A stretch of DNA of 64,000 nucleotides from Coenobita brevimanus. Taxonomy: Eukaryota > Arthropoda > Malacostraca > Decapoda > Coenobitidae. Of this stretch, positions 45,805-56,833 are shown in pieces (the stretch's first letter is position 1; every line of letters starts with the position of its first letter). The notes beneath the pieces are model-generated. The model searched no databases and was not told where the DNA came from. It saw only the letters and a list, made by a program, of their open reading frames with translations. Location of the stretch: the NCBI GenBank assembly GCA_032717465.1, contig CM064671.1, forward strand, positions 53,226,998-53,290,997, read 5' to 3'. The position numbers and the translations under genes were made by a program.

Positions 45805-46857
45805 GAAACTGTACCATCAAGGAGGAATCCAAGGCAACCTGTTGGATGCAGGATTATCTCAGAAAGAAGGGAATGAAAAAAGGACTACGAGGTAGTTATT
45901 AATCGTGGAGGGAAGTGACTAGCCGAGTTCCACAGGGCTCAGTGCTGGACAAGTTATCTTTTTAGTGTGTGTAAATGATACAGATAGTAACATGGGAAAT
46001 GAATGCAACCTACATATGTTTGCTGATGATGCAATACTACAAAGGAGATTTACTAACAATCTCTTGCAAAGACCTACAAGAAGAATTAAATAAACTTCAT
46101 AAATAGAGCAATAAATGGCAAATGGAATTCAAGGTGGACAAGTGTCATGTAATTAAGTTTGGTAAAAGTGGAAAAAGACCTGATTGGGACGTACACATAT
46201 CAGAAAGAGAGAAGAATCTAGGAATGATTATCAATAACAGACTATCTCTGGCTGACCACATCAGTGAGAAGGTACGGAACATGTATACACTCTTTGCTAA
46301 TATGAGAATAGCATTCACATACATAAATGAAGACATGCTGAGAAGGATAATATCATCATTCATCAGACCAATTCTGCATTATGCATCAGTAGTCCGGAAT
46401 CCTCTTCTCAAAAACACATAGATATGATTGAAATAGTACAAAGGGCTGCTACAAGATGGGTACCAAGCTTAAGGGATTAAGCTACGAAGAAAAACTAGAA
46501 AAACTGAGTCTACCAACACTACAGGAGAGAAGGAAAAGAGGAGGCATGATATGCTATATAAATGCATCTCAGTGAAAGAGAAAATATATATAAATGAGTA
46601 CATGGCCTATGGGGAAGCATCAGCAAGAGGACACTGAAAAAAAAACAAACATAAAAAGAGAGGTGGTAAAGATGTAAGAAAATTCAGTTTCCCAAATAAG
46701 GCAACTGATCAATGGAATGCATTACCGAATGAAATAGTGAGTGCCAAAACAGTTCATAAATTTATGGATATGTATGGTAAAGTTATTTAATACACGGGAT
46801 AGCACGACCCTGACTCATTTCTGTTAAGATACAATTAGGTAAGAACAATTAGGTAAG

Positions 46858-46858
<1 letters not shown>
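45803..46858 (+). mobile_element. CR1-like copy 3, 5'-truncated, inside (CA)n
   Basis: Starts at KLYHQGGIQGNL of the RT and runs through the palm (FADDAILQRR, frame-shifted) and MEFKVDKCHVIKFGKSGKRP. It then continues through SEREKNLGMIINNRLSLADH, the FSFPNKATDQWNALPNEI block and the terminal AATTAGGTAAGAAC pair (46831-46858). Frames are broken in several places. (CA)n lies on both sides in the same orientation. Confidence 0.88.

Positions 46859-46887
<29 letters not shown>
46859..46887. repeat. (CA)n microsatellite
   Basis: CA tract directly after the CR1-like 3' end. Confidence 0.95.
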
Positions 46888-46891
<4 letters not shown>

Positions 46892-47641
46892 ACAATCAAC
46901 TCCCCAGCGAAATTCAGATTCTTCTGATTTTCAGGAGGACCAAGGTACAGGTGCAGACAAATGAAGCAGAGACACTGCCTTAACCGGGCCACACAAGAAC
47001 TGGAGCACTTTTGGCTGACGAATTACAGTAGAGAGATATGGAAAATGGTATCAGGAAAGGGAAAATGGGGGAAACGTGGTACAACTCTCCCACATCCTTT
47101 GCCACATGACTCTGTTATTGTGTGTCCAAACTAAGGAAGTTTATATGTTTCATTTGTGTGCGGGTGTACTGTACATGGGAAGGTTTCCAGTCCACCGTCC
47201 TCTGAGTGATCTCTTAAAAGCACAGAACAGAGCATGATAATTAATTCCTTCTCCGCAGAAGGAATTGTTCTTGATTGTGCAGAGTAAAATATGATGCGAG
47301 AAGGAAACATACATATGTTTCAAAATAATCCCTCAAGATCGAAAGTAAACGTTGCAAGGTGTTCATGATGTATCAAATATTTTGCATTTATAATAAACTG
47401 TTACAATGTACTTGCAATGTCCATTTTTACAGAACACTAGTAGGGCACGCAAGTTTTAACGGAGTGTTTTTTTATGTACAAATGCATCTGTTAGTGTTGT
47501 TACTTCATACTGATTTTATGTACTACTCCCATGGAATTATTCACTCAATTTCATAACATTTATGTAAGAATCATCAAGTGTAATAATTACTAATGAAAAT
47601 TATAAATGCCAGGGTAGCTGTGCAGCTTCAGTCTATTATCA
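46888..47641. other. AT-rich spacer
   Basis: Nothing recognisable. Would be the 3' flank of the minus-strand gene that follows. Confidence 0.45.
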
Positions 47642-48403
47642 CTAAAAGTATGGAGGAGTAAAGGATAAACACAGATGTTGGTGTTCGTTTGTTGTAGTGC
47701 AAGAACAGGACGAGTTTGTTGCAATGCAAGAACTGGACGAACCATTAACATTTTCATTACATGACCTGAAGAACTGCTCTGTATCATACTCATTTCGATT
47801 ATTGTTCATTTGTTTAAATGAACGGATAGGAGGCGTGTAGACTGAAGCATGGCCATCATTACTACGTGTCCCTGAATATAACTTTACATCACATTGTTTT
47901 TCATTTCTGGTCTTATGTTGGGGAGTAAAAACAGGCGGTGAGTATCTCAAAACACGGGCGTCTCTACAAAAGGATCCCGTAAAACGTTCCGTGTCAGAAT
48001 GTTTTCCATTGCTGTTCAGTTGCTGAAAACTAAGACTAGAGGGAATGTAGCTTGAAACATAAGAATTTGTGCAATACGTTCCTGAGAATCTAATACTCTG
48101 TGATTGTTTTCCACTGCCATTCAACTGTTGATGACTAACAACAGAAGGTACGTTACATGAACCGTATGCAGTGCACTGTCCAGAAAACCACTCTAGTTTT
48201 GACAATTTCACACCGTTGTTTGTCCGATATTTTGTACTAATGTTGCCCTCCTTCTTCCATCGCATGATCCACCTGCTGACAGTAGACATGCTGAAGCCCG
48301 ACTCCTTGACTATGGCACGAGTAGACTTCCCCATCATCCATTGCAGCACAAACCAAGCTCGATCACCCTTTGCTGTTGGGTGGAAAGACCGCCGTGCCTT
48401 CAT
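47642..48403 (-). CDS. Intact ORF: helix-turn-helix plus four 35-residue repeats
   Basis: 253 codons from ATG at 48403 to a stop at 47642, uninterrupted, unlike almost every other frame here. Residues about 8-62 form a transposase/Paired-like helix-turn-helix: GDRAWFVLQWMMGKSTRAIV, KESGFSMSTVSRWIMRWKKE, GNISTKYRTN. From about residue 71 come four tandem repeats of about 35 residues. Each starts (R/W/L)(F/Y)(S/T)G and carries a Y/V-P-P/S turn and a (H/F)QQLN-type segment, then G/RK/N(Q/H)(S/C)D; a fifth is partial. The tail is Ser/Cys/Thr-rich. The first part suggests DNA binding derived from a Tc1/Pogo/Paired-type source. The repeats are unknown to me. TACTAAT and CAG lie just upstream of the ATG on the minus strand, so it may be an internal or terminal exon of a spliced gene. 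Function not assigned. Confidence 0.6.
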   Translation of the reverse strand: MKARRSFHPTAKGDRAWFVLQWMMGKSTRAIVKESGFSMSTVSRWIMRWKKEGNISTKYRTNNGVKLSKLEWFSGQCTAYGSCNVPSVVSHQQLNGSGKQSQSIRFSGTYCTNSYVSSYIPSSLSFQQLNSNGKHSDTERFTGSFCRDARVLRYSPPVFTPQHKTRNEKQCDVKLYSGTRSNDGHASVYTPPIRSFKQMNNNRNEYDTEQFFRSCNENVNGSSSSCIATNSSCSCTTTNEHQHLCLSFTPPYF

Positions 48404-48660
48404 TCTCCTGTGATGTAATTAGTATAGTCTTAGTTGAAGAAAAATTAGGTGTACGATATGCTAACAAATATCATTATGATAAATGATACTGTTATCATTA
48501 ACAGTACTATTTATGATAAGCGGGGCATCTAACTCTCACACACTCCGTGTCATGCTGCCTTAAAGTGACCTCACTGAGTTCGAACTGGATAGTTCTCTGA
48601 ATTTCACAATTCATTTCATGTCATAGATTGTAGTGTAAATAAGGAGTAGACTGTAGCACC
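48404..48660. other. Spacer upstream of the 253-codon ORF
   Basis: Carries, on minus, ACTATACTAATTACATCACAG, a branch-point-like TACTAAT and acceptor AG 4 nt before the ATG. No TATA box seen. Confidence 0.35.
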
Positions 48661-48897
48661 AGTCGAACAGGGCAGTACTCCCGAGGTTGATGGCAAGCTG
48701 GTGATAGGGAGAGCTGGAGTTCCCGTTTCACCAGCCCTCAGGACTTGATCCTGACCATCTCCCTTTTCTGAACATTTTCTGTGCATTCATTTACACAGAG
48801 AGTAGGCCAGCATGCTCTCATAATACCTCTACCTTCAACTGTCTACACCACACTACATGCGCATAACATATCACACCTTCTATTCACATCTTTAGTA

Positions 48898-49605
48898 ATG
48901 GCCGCTGCAATCTCACAATCAAATGAGGTGGTACCTCGGATTGCCACCACCGGCAGGGTAGGGCTGGAGGCACAGGGTCCTCCCGGTCGCCATCAAGCGA
49001 CTGTGCCGGCAGCGACTGTTGCTATTTCCGGGAATGCTCGTTGGCGAAGAGGTGACGGTGTGGCCTTATTCTTTACCAACATCCACGGCCTTACCACAAA
49101 TTTTAACTCAGTTAATTTTTTCCTTCAGTCCATATTCCCTTTGGCCCTTTTCCTCACAGAACCACAAATCTCACCCTCTATCGATATATCTCCATTTTGT
49201 TTTCCCGGTTACCATCTCCTTACAAACTTTCGAAACAAGGGCGGCACCTGTTGTTATATCAAATCCCAATATGCAGTTGATACTATTTTAAACTTCACTT
49301 CATCCAGTTTTGATTACTCATTATATAAATTAAATTGTCAGAACATTACCAAATATATCTGTGCAGTTTATCGTTCCCCCAATGCTTCTTCGGAACCCAG
49401 TGTATTTGATTTCATATCCACTCAGTTGAGTAACCTTGACCTTGCCCTTGGCAATGAAATTACCATTTTGGGTGATTTTAACATACACAATGTTGAATGG
49501 TTATTGCATTCTGTCCGGACTGACGACGCTGGTCTAGAATGCGAGCTGTTTGCGGAATCGTTTAATCTCGCCCAGTTTGGTAAAGCAACCAACCAGAATA
49601 CCTGA
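48898..49605 (+). pseudogene. Jockey-like endonuclease domain
   Basis: ATG at 48898 (MAAAISQSNEVVPRIATTGR) is the first methionine of the frame. Motifs: FFTNIHGLTTNFNSVNFFLQ, LFLTEPQISPS (catalytic Glu block), YICAVYRSPN, ITILGDFNIHNVEWLLHS (GDFN). The frame is lost by a shift near 49600. RIPDNPDHNSHLLDLFLTNN and SPLGSSDNN (the SDH-type end, here SDN) continue in another frame, followed by TAA at about 49722. Confidence 0.82.
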
Positions 49606-49765
49606 TAATCCTGACCATAATTCCCATCTCTTAGATTTATTCTTGACAAATAATCCAGATCAATACAGGATAGAGGTACTGTCACCACTTGGATCCTCTG
49701 ACAACAATCTCATCAAAGCCTAAATAGTTAACCCTCCTACACCTGCCCATTCCGAACCTGTCAGG

Positions 49766-50699
49766 GTGACCCGATGGTACTTTGACAGGGCAGACTGGAA
49801 TGGATTTAGAAATTATCTTGCTGATGTTCCATGGCAGTCTTTCTTCTCTAGTGATCCCAATTCTATCCAGTCCTACATTTGCGACTTAATACTAGCTGGT
49901 ATGGATTTATTCATACCAAGTCAACAATTCACTAAAAGATCAAACTCTCCAAAATGGTTTGATGGCAATTGTGCCAGAGAAACAGCCCAAAAGTCATTAG
50001 CATATAACTCTTACTTAAAATCAAAAACATCTGAATCACTCTCCCAATTTAAAATTGCTAGAAATCATGCAAAAGCTGTATTAAATCTATCTAAATCAAA
50101 CTTTCTTCAAAAGCAAGCATCAAAACTACTTAACAACCCTAATGACAATAGAATATTCTGGTTAACTCTTAATTCTTTCAATAATAACTTTAACAAGTCA
50201 TCTTCCATTCCCCCACTAAAATCTTCAGATGGCAATATTACAAATGACCCACGCGGAAAAGCAGATATCTTTGCTAGTACCTTTGCAAGAAACTCTACCA
50301 TAGATGATACCAGCCAGAATGTCTCAGTACTGGAACTTGATTCTCCTGAAATTGCCCCACTTAAAATACAGACAAGATTCGTAAAATCCATCCTAGACAA
50401 TTTACCTACCAACAAAGCTCCAGGCCCAGATGGAATTCCACCAATTGTTTTGAAAAAGTGTCCCCCTGAGCTTGCCTCTGTCCTAGCCAAATTATTCAGA
50501 CTATGCATACGTACTTCTTTATTCCCAAATTCATGGAAAGAAGCCAATATCCACCCAGTTCCGAAGAAAGGAAGTTCGTCTGACCCCTCCAATTACAGAC
50601 CAATAGCTGTCATATCTTCTCTTGGTAAGGTATTTGAAACTTTAATTAATAAACATATTGTTAAACATCTTGAATCCAACAACTTAATTAGTGATAGAC
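49766..50699 (+). pseudogene. Jockey-like linker and N-terminal RT
   Basis: Encodes TRWYFDRADWNGFRNYLADV, SPKWFDGNCARETAQKSLAY, NLPTNKAPGPDGIPPIVLKK, EANIHPVPKKGSSSDPSNYR and PIAVISSLGKVFETLINKHI, ending ISDR at the insertion point. All are Jockey-clade linker and RT finger blocks in good order. The frame begins after a stop near 49722, so it lacks its own start. Confidence 0.85.
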
Positions 50700-51390
50700 C
50701 ACTCGCAGTCCACCTCTCGCCGAGGCGACACCTCCACCGCTGTTCCCGGCGGGACCAGCTCTCCACAGCAGCCGTTTCAGCTGAGGGACGGGCCTGTCCT
50801 TTCCACCTACGGGAGTGCCCTGGTCAGCCCACCAGGAGGTGTAGGCTCGTCCGCCCTTTCCATGGCCGACCACCCTTCCTCCGCCACTACCTTGACCGGG
50901 GTTGTGCCCTTGTGTACACCTGGACTGGGCCTCCCCTCTACGCTTCCACCTGCTGCCGTGGAGAGCTGGAGCGAGTCAGATGGGGGTTGAGGGCAGAGTT
51001 TGGGACGTTTCAATCTGAGCTTCGGCGCCCTTACCATCGGTGCCATTTACTCCACCACGCTCTCGTCCCTCTCTGCCCTCTGTTATCATCTGAGCAGCCA
51101 GCCGCGAACCACCACCGAGTCGTTTGGGGTTTTTTCCACCTGAGCATGCCGGCGCCCTCTCCATCGGCGCCGTGCTGTCTACCGCTCTCTTCCCCCCTCG
51201 CCTCGTCGATCATCGGGTTGTCTCTACCATCGCCTCGTTCTCTTCCTCTGCCGCCCTTGCCCTGTCTGCCAGTCTCCGTCCCTGCTATGCTCCTTCATTG
51301 GAGCTATTTTCGCTTATCTCCCTGACGGGCTCTTTTGTTTGCCCGTTCCCCACCATGCTGTGGGGAGAATATTTCAAAAAAAAAAAAAAA
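50700..51390 (+). mobile_element. Retroposed 690-bp insertion with poly(A) and 10-bp TSD
   Basis: AGTGATAGAC stands at 50690-50699 and again at 51390-51399, and the insert ends in an A-run (51376-51390). That is the signature of LINE-mediated retroposition. The insert is GC-rich, with no convincing ORF, no tRNA boxes and no AATAAA. Just before the A-run are two adjacent hairpins, ACGGGC/GCCCGT (about 51324-51345) and CCCCAC/GTGGGG (about 51348-51365). It may be the 3' end of an unidentified LINE, or a processed transcript. Confidence 0.8.
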
Positions 51391-52613
51391 GTGATAGACA
51401 ATACGGTTTTCGCCACGAAAGATCCACCATTGACATTCTCAATCTCTTAACTCATACCATCCATCAATCAATTGATCTTTTTGGAGAAACTCATGCAGTA
51501 GCTCTTGATATCTCTAAAGCTTTCAACAGAGTATGGCACCGTTCCATGCTGTCCAAACTCCCTTGCTATGGACTAACGTCTTTTGTTCCTTTGATTTCTT
51601 CTTATCTTAGTGACAGGAGAATAAGAGTAAAAGTAGATGATGTATATTCGAATTTCCACTCAATTAACGCCGGCGTGCCGCAGGGATCAGTTCTGGCGCC
51701 AACCCTATTTCTGGTTCATATTAATGATCTCTTATCTGTCACTCACAATCCCGTTCACTCATATGCAGGTGACTCAACACTACATAGTTCATTCACACTC
51801 AGACATCCATTTACAAAGTCTAATATCTCTACCTCTCAACTCAGTACAGCCATCTCCATAAATCAAGATCTAGCTACAATCAGTGAATGGGGACAAAACA
51901 ACCTTGTCTCTTTTAATGCTAGTAAAACTAAATATATACAGTTTACTAATAGACAGATATTGCCAGATTCGTACATTACCTTCAGTGCTACTAATATTCC
52001 CATCTCCAAAAGTATTGAACTTCTTGGTGTCTCACTTAACAGTGCCCTCAGCTGGACCTCTCATGTCAGATCACTTGCTAAAACCGCCTCAAAGAAACTT
52101 GGATTATTGTACAGAGTCCGTAACTTCTTCGCCGATGAGCAGTTAGCTATAATTTATAAGAGTCATGTGCGCTCTCAGCTTGAATATTGCTCACCCTTGT
52201 GGAATGGTTGTGGAGAGGTTGCATTAAGACAACTAGACAAAATTCAGAATAAAGCTGTTAGAATCATTAACAACCCTGCCATTACATATAAACTACCTCC
52301 CCTGCAAGTAAGAAGGAATGTTGCCTCCCTTGCATTATTTTACAGATATTTTTTTGGCAAATGCTCAGACGAAGTTGCGTCCATGGTGCCACCTCTCCAT
52401 GCCTTCCCTCGTGCTACACGGGCATCTGGTAGCGCTCATGACTGGAATGTCACTCAACCATATTGCAGAACTTCTGCCTATCAGAATTCTTTCATTCCCC
52501 GAACTGCATCTCTCTGGAACTCGCTTCCCCAGAGTTGTTTTCCTCCAAATTTCAACCCACAACTGTTCAAGTCTAACTGTTACAGATATTTTATGAATAG
52601 AGGACACCAGTAA
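51391..52613 (+). pseudogene. Jockey-like RT palm to C-terminus
   Basis: Continues exactly from ISDR with QYGFRHERSTIDILNLLTHT, AVALDISKAFNRVWHRSMLS, INAGVPQGSVLAPTLFLVHI and then SYAGDSTLHSS. The catalytic YADD has become YAGD (first Asp to Gly, near 51768), so this copy cannot polymerise even if joined. The C-terminal block has GNP-type QLDKIQNKAVRIINN, ASLALFYRYFFGKCSDEVAS and PRTASLWNSLPQSCFPPNFN. Confidence 0.88.
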
Positions 52614-52764
52614 TCTGGTTTATGGATTATTTTTTTTTTCCCCATTTTTTTTTCCTTCCTCCGTTCTGTTATTTAAAAAAAAAAAAAAAGTTATCAAGTG
52701 GATGTCTTTTACTCTCGTGAGTAAAGGTACCTCATAAAAATGTGATCAATTAAGGTTGAAATCT

Positions 52765-52969
52765 AAGTGTATTTGAGGTATATCATCACATCTGGGTCCT
52801 GCCTGGTCACTGTCTATCAACCTGTCATGTATATTCAGTGATTTCTTATCATGTGAAGAATACCCAAGTGTATTTGAGGTATATTATCACATCTGGGTCC
52901 TGCCTGGTCACTGTCTATCAACCTGTAATATATACTCAGTGATTTCTCATCATGTGAAGAATTCCCAAG
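52765..52969. repeat. Direct tandem duplication, about 101 bp, 2 copies
   Basis: AAGTGTATTTGAGGTATAT, CATCTGGGTCCTGCCTGGTC, ACTGTCTATCAACCTGT and CATGTGAAGAA occur at 52765-52865 and 52866-52969 with about 6 differences. It follows the Jockey-like 3' end. Confidence 0.9.
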
Positions 52970-53640
52970 GCAAAGGATATATTTTAGGCGTCAGTTACGA
53001 CACTCGCTTTCAGACAACGCACTACCCAGCCCTGCGCTGATATTTTGTTTTTATCTTGCCCCTTTTATTAACAATGGGAGGACAGTACTAAATTGGATGG
53101 TGTATAGAAAAAAAAACATGGTATGCAAGAATGTTTCCAGTGTGTTTTTTTTTTTCCTGCCCCTTCCACATCCCAGCATTCAGTTCTTTTATCAAAAGCG
53201 AATACCTTAGCATTATCATGCAAGTTTTTATCATACATATCCACTCTTTATCGGGAATAAAACATTTTGTAATTCATCATCTTCCAGTTTATACTGTCAC
53301 ACTCTTTTCTCTTTCTGGTTCCGATTCATCTTCAACTGTTTTGATTTTTACATTGTCCACTTCGTCTTTTTTTTCTGTATGATCGCACCTCTAACCTCAC
53401 CTCCTTTTTACATGCTTTCATGTTCCAGTCAATTTCACCATAATGATGCATCTTTACAGTCCTCAGCAGTGGATTCTACTCAGTCTGACCTCTGTTCAGG
53501 TGAAGACTTGTTCGGGACTTTCCAAAACGAACCCTCCAATGATTATCCTGCCCCTTGTCTTACAAGGAATATAAACGAAACTTCATGGTGAAAGAGGAAG
53601 ACGAGTATACATATTGTTTTTTTTTGTCTTTTTAAGTTAG
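52970..53640. other. Unassigned spacer
   Basis: No recognised gene. T- and C-rich, with several T-runs. Confidence 0.4.
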
Positions 53641-53645
53641 CAAGT

Positions 53646-54497
53646 TGGTGTAGTTTAGAAATTAGGAAACCATGAGGCAACTGACTTCTTAAGTGACAAG
53701 TTGAAAGATTGGGAGCATGAGGCTAGAGTGACAGGTGCTAAGGCAGCGGGTGTAGAGGAAGTGGAAGCAGAAGGGCTAGGAAAGATACATAACTTTAAAA
53801 CAAGGCTTGTTATGGCTGAGACTTGGCTAAATGTTGCCGATGGCTTCAAGCCAGTCAAGGGATGGTGCAATGCTAAGGTTAGTAACACTGATGGGAGTGT
53901 ATATATTAGGAAAATAGGAATCTGTTTCATGTACTAGTTGATGAAGTGCAGGATGAGCCTAGTCTTGTGCTTGTCGGGGATTCTTTGATTAGACATCAGG
54001 GAAAGGACTATTGCTCTAAGGGTTGTAGGGGGAAGAGTTTTTGTTTTCTTGGATGTAGGATACAATACGTGACTGAGAAAGTTGATGGCTTAGTTAGCAA
54101 CATCACAGGGAACTGGGTGTTTGTTATGGTAGGGAATAAAAATATAGTATTAGGTAGTTCAGAGAAGATACTTAGGAAGACAGTGACCTAATTTGGAAAT
54201 TCAGGGAAGATTGTAGGAAGCTAATTATCTGGTATCCCTTAACCAGATATGAAGTTGGTTCTGTGATCCTGAGTGGAATGACAGGAGTCAATAGTATGCT
54301 AGAAATTCTGTTTAGAAAGGAAGGTGTGATGGTTGTTGATGTTTGGGACAAGTTTAGTCATGACAGGAGCTTCTGGGGTAGAGGTAGCCTTCACCTCAAC
54401 AGGGTAGGGAAAACAAGAATACGTAGAGTTCCAGATGACAGTGTTAGGCATGCTTTTGGTAGCGAAAGAGAGGTGGAGAGACAGCTAACAATATAGT
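53646..54497 (+). pseudogene. SGNH/GDSL-like ORF1 remnant
   Basis: 53701-53937 (LGKIHNFKTRLVMAETWLNV, DGFKPVKGWCNAKVSNTDGS), 53946-54191 (EPSLVLVGDSLIRHQGKDYC: GDSL block I; then VFVMVGNKNIVLG, a degenerate GGND block III) and 54263-54496 (VDVWDKFSHDRSFWGRGSLH: the DGVHL block V reads GSLHL). The Asp of block V and the block III pattern are altered and frames are broken, so catalysis is unlikely. Confidence 0.6.
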
Positions 54498-54503
54498 TGT
54501 TAA

Positions 54504-54927
54504 CCCGTTCTGCACTGCAAATCTCATATGAGGCACAATGAAGGTCTGCACGGGCCATACAGCAAGCTTTATATGACGTACAGGTGTACAAAAAAGTATC
54601 TTTACTCAGGGGTCCGATAGATATGTAACGAACACTACGATGGCTGCTGTTTCGGAAGGGTTGATACATTCATATCGACGCATTTATTACCTCAAACACA
54701 GGAAATGCCTCTTGTATCCCATGCATAACCAACATTGTTGGATATGCAGGGGTACCAACAGTTTCCTAGCCCCCTGCCTGTTTTTTCCTAAACCATAGTC
54801 GTTTGTCATATTGTTTAGCACGACGTCGTAACGATACTTTTTTTGTAGAGTTGTACAATTTATATAGGTCATAAAACTATAGTTCAGGGGAGGTACACTA
54901 CTTGACAAAGAATTGGCCTCGAAGGGG
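54504..54927. mobile_element. piggyBac-like MITE (424 bp) with TTAA TSD
   Basis: TTAA at 54500-54503 and 54928-54931. Ends CCCGTTCTGC and, from the right, CCCCTTCGAG. Palindrome-bearing subterminal motifs (CTCATATGAG near 54524 and TTATATGACG near 54569) are about 45 nt apart. Sits between ORF1 and ORF2 of the CR1-like remnant. Confidence 0.65.
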
Positions 54928-55704
54928 TTAATAATCCAGTCCCTGAGGCCAATTGGTAAGTGAAGTGAGATAAGTTCACCAGCCTTGCCTAGTATGTCTG
55001 ATCACACTTTAGGTGCAAGTAGACAATCAGTGGATTAGCGGGGAGGGAGGGGGTGCCACGTCAGTGGCTCGTAGGAGTTGTGCTACACTGCCTAAGGAAT
55101 TAAGTTTAAACAAAGCTAATTATAGTGTGCTTCACTGCCCAACTGGATCCAGCTGCTCTACAACAATTATGTATATGAATGTGAGAAGTATTATTTCAAA
55201 GCGAGACAAATTAATTACTTATGCAACTGCCAATAATCCTGACAATATTAATATCACATAATTATGGGTAAACCCTCATAATTAGGACATTGTTGGTGAA
55301 TTTTCGCTTCAAGATTTATAAGATATTTGAAAAATCGCGACTGCACAAAGCCGACAGGGGAGTTCTAATATGTAATTAAAAACACATTAATGCAGTACTG
55401 ACCTGTAAAGTCAGATCTGAAACAAGCAATTCTTTGAATGTCAGAATATTCATAGAGGAATAAACCCGTTCATTTCAGTTTAGACTTCTCAAATTAGACG
55501 AGGAAAACGACAAATTATACTATGACGAATTAAAAACAATAATAAAAACAAAAGTAGCATTATTTGGGGGGACTTCATAAATCCAAGAACTGATTGGAAA
55601 GACTTTGGTTCAGAGAAGGGAACAAGTTGTTAAAGCTGGTAAATGATGCAGTTTCAAGTCAGTCACTGATTACACCAACGTGTTGTAATAATTTACTTGA
55701 TCTT

Positions 55705-56833
55705 TGTCACGAAATCACGAGATCATATTATTTTGGCAATTCGTGACATTCTATATTATTATGGGAACTCTTGAACATTACTGAAACCCCACAGAACTTA
55801 TCTCAGTCAGTTAACCGCTCACGTTTGCACTCAGATTTGAAACAGAGCTTTTATAACATTCGTCTGTATCATGAGTGACTGTCTTTATGTATAGACAGTA
55901 CGTTTCACTGTGCGATATTTTTTGTGTAATTATCATTCCTCTGCCTTGCCTCTCTACCCGTTAAGTTAGGCCACGCCTACTTTTGTTGAAACTGTATTCC
56001 CTCTGTGGCTGGCAGCGTGAGAACATTTGTTCGCTGGTGTTCAGCTGTCACGGGAGTAGGATGTCATGAGCGGTGTAGAGAAGCAAGATCCCATCTTAGC
56101 GGCTACACCCCTGCATCTCCCCACCGAGTTGGTGATCAGCAGCAGTGGACGTCAGCTGTGTGAATTGCAGAGCCTTGAATAGCACAGTTGTCCGGTTTAT
56201 TTGCAGCCACGACTCCATTTTCAACACCGATCAGTATTTTCTTTCCTTGCTTCCTAGGCTTAAGATTATCAGCTAATGTGATCGATGTGCATCAGTGAGT
56301 GAATTTACTTTGCTTGATATTCTGAATTTACTTGCTTAAGTTCCCTTGTAACGTAATTTTATTTTGTTGCAATTAATAAAGTAACAGTTCTTTTCTTTGA
56401 GCTCAATTAAATTTAACAATCGTGTTTGATTTCTCCATATTCTTACATTATTTGCATACTCCCCATTCGCACAAACATTCTTTGATATTAATCACGACTG
56501 GTAATGAAGCCAGTTCTTTCATATTAATTCATAAATTCATTGTGCCAGTCAGGAGTTAGCACCAGCAAGCATCTGTTTATTATTGTTAGTATTAGTTTTC
56601 GATTGTCAGGGGTAGACACTTTCTCAGAGGCCAACAGTATCAACAATTCAACATTCATGAGTGATTATTCTCTCCTGTGTACTGTTGAGAAAGCTTATGA
56701 AATTCTCGTCTTTAGAAAATCGTCGAAGTGAGCCAGTGTAAAGTAAAAACTTACTACTTGATTCCATTTGTGGATCCCTTTTTGACAACCGACGATTTAT
56801 TTCCAATTTATTCTTATTTCCACTTCCTTGACA
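55705..56833 (+). mobile_element. Candidate LTR of a Gypsy-like element
   Basis: Begins TGTCACGAAATC exactly where the flanking endonuclease homology ends, and closes with CTTGACA before TCTGGCGACC, a possible primer-binding site. An AATAAA lies at 56375-56380. The second LTR is not in the window, so this cannot be confirmed by self-comparison. Confidence 0.35.

Larger units (their letters stand above)
48661..52689 (+). mobile_element. Jockey-like non-LTR retrotransposon, nearly full length, interrupted
   Basis: Contains an endonuclease, RT and C-terminal domain, then a T-rich 3' region and an A-run at 52675-52689. A 690-bp foreign segment with poly(A) and target duplication splits the RT. 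The 5' edge is uncertain; about 240 bp of leader precede the ATG at 48898. Better preserved than the relatives at 3985 and 43300. Confidence 0.8.
53641..55704 (+). mobile_element. Second CR1-like family, decayed, with SGNH-type ORF1
   Basis: An ORF1 with a GDSL/SGNH hydrolase-like fold (53940-54480) is followed after about 500 bp by an ORF2 endonuclease start (TTIMYMNVRSIISKRDKLIT at 55165-55225) and a GDF-NPRTDWKDFGSEKGTS block (55570-55625). ORF1 proteins with esterase-like domains are known from CR1 and related non-LTR clades. The endonuclease text stops at LLDL (55704), where a candidate LTR begins. A TTAA MITE separates ORF1 and ORF2. Confidence 0.6.

Noticed and set aside
49736..49760. 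TTAACCC near 49729 as a TTAA element end
   Set aside because: Lies within continuous Jockey-like coding sequence and has no partner.
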